Translations under genes and position numbers: made by a program
Part shown: in pieces, positions 7,007-7,414 of the stretch
How positions within the stretch are numbered: the first letter of the stretch is position 1
Layout: each line of letters begins with the position of its first letter
Notes under the pieces: model-generated
Database searches by the model: none
What the model was told of the DNA's origin: nothing
What the model saw: the letters and a program-made list of their open reading frames with translations, nothing else
Assembly: GCA_012518155.1 (NCBI GenBank)
Contig: JAAYTC010000350.1
Coordinates: 1 to 7,414 of the forward strand
From: Bacteroidales bacterium
GTDB lineage: Bacteria > Bacteroidota > Bacteroidia > Bacteroidales > Dysgonomonadaceae
Reading direction: 5' to 3'
DNA length: 7,414 nucleotides

Positions 7007-7414
7007 ATGTTACAATCATTGTTGCAGAACTCCTATTTTTCCGTTTTTGTTATCATAGCGCTCGGCTATCTTTTGGGGCGTATCAAGATAAAGGGGATGT
7101 CGCTGGATGTATCGGCGGTCATCTTCATTGCGCTGATCTTTGGTCATTTCGGGGTGACGATCCCTCAGTCGCTGGGTTACTTCGGACTGGTGCTCTTTAT
7201 TTTCACCATCGGTATTCAGTCGGGGCCGGGCTTCTTTGATTCGTTTCAAAAGAGCGGGGGCAAGCTCTTGATGATGGCCTTTATCATTGTTGGCGTGGCA
7301 GGCATCACGGGACTGGCGGTAGGGCATTTCATGGGCATCGGCATTGCGGAGCTTACCGGGTTGATTGCCGGGGCGCTCAGCAGCACCCCGGGATTGGCCG
7401 TGGCAATCGATAAC
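7007..7414 (+). CDS. AspT/YidE-family putative transporter, N-terminal part (cut by window end)
   Basis: The reading frame is open from the ATG at 7007 to the window edge and encodes 136 residues beginning MLQSLLQNSYFSVFVIIALG. Four hydrophobic helices are clear, at about residues 10-24, 34-52, 56-74 and 87-108, and a fifth starts near 116. The segment F66-T-I-G-I-Q-S-G-P-G-F-F and the later G122-A-L-S-S-T-P-G-L-A are signatures of the Asp-Al_Ex membrane domain found in the aspartate:alanine exchanger and YidE/YbjL proteins. Complete relatives are about 550 residues, with two such membrane halves flanking cytosolic TrkA-C domains, so roughly three quarters lies beyond the window. It probably exchanges or exports a small organic anion or amino acid; the substrate is unknown. 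The promoter at 6932-6962 and the good fit of the first helix support the start. It has no evident functional tie to the efflux operon. Confidence 0.85.
   Translation, partial: MLQSLLQNSYFSVFVIIALGYLLGRIKIKGMSLDVSAVIFIALIFGHFGVTIPQSLGYFGLVLFIFTIGIQSGPGFFDSFQKSGGKLLMMAFIIVGVAGITGLAVGHFMGIGIAELTGLIAGALSSTPGLAVAIDN

Noticed and set aside
7016..7327. Reverse-strand 103-codon open frame near the right edge
   Set aside because: It overlaps the AspT/YidE-type frame, which has clear membrane helices, family motifs and a matching promoter. The antisense product is low in hydrophobic residues and unrecognisable.
1..7414. CRISPR array, tRNA, rRNA, insertion sequence or prophage content
   Set aside because: No regularly spaced repeats, tRNA-like cloverleaf, rRNA segment, transposase or terminal inverted repeats with target duplication were seen. 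Nearly all of the window is occupied by intact transport genes.

Overview
The window looks like chromosomal DNA of a Bacteroidota member, probably order Bacteroidales. The evidence is the promoter type: two sites match the Bacteroidota -7 consensus TAnnTTTG, at 5-12 and 6955-6962. Start codons also follow A/T-rich leaders rather than GGAGG Shine-Dalgarno sequences. The outer-membrane factor, lipoprotein adaptor and pump resemble Bacteroidales proteins in style. A fermentative Dysgonomonadaceae/Porphyromonadaceae-type organism of moderate GC is plausible, but genus cannot be read from this sequence.

Positions 1-6820 hold one rightward operon. A promoter at the left edge drives a TetR-type regulator (34-642). 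It is followed closely by a TolC-family outer-membrane channel (678-2138), a lipoprotein periplasmic adaptor (2175-3197), an RND inner-membrane pump of the HAE/AcrB type (3293-6421) and a small PII-like protein (about 6461-6754). A hairpin with a T-run (6791-6819) closes the unit. The spacer before the pump gene (3198-3292) is the only long one inside the operon, and it holds an imperfect inverted repeat and short CCCAAAT repeats.

Positions 6820-7006 form the only intergenic region of size. It contains a nested inverted repeat (6842-6883) of unknown role and a strong Bacteroidota-type promoter. That promoter serves the last gene, which is cut by the window edge: the N-terminal 136 residues of an AspT/YidE-family membrane transporter (7007 to end).

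The three transport proteins should assemble into a proton-driven tripartite efflux machine spanning both membranes. The adaptor carries the R-x3-L-x6-S-x4-D hairpin-tip motif that meets TolC-type channels, and the channel shows the matching RY-x2-G-x5-DV signature in both halves. The pump keeps the Asp-Asp/Lys proton relay. TetR presumably represses the operon until a ligand is sensed. The most interesting element is the PII-like protein at the operon end. It has the PII fold outline but lacks the canonical ATP-binding B-loop, suggesting a dedicated sensor or modulator of the pump. The substrate cannot be assigned from sequence alone.
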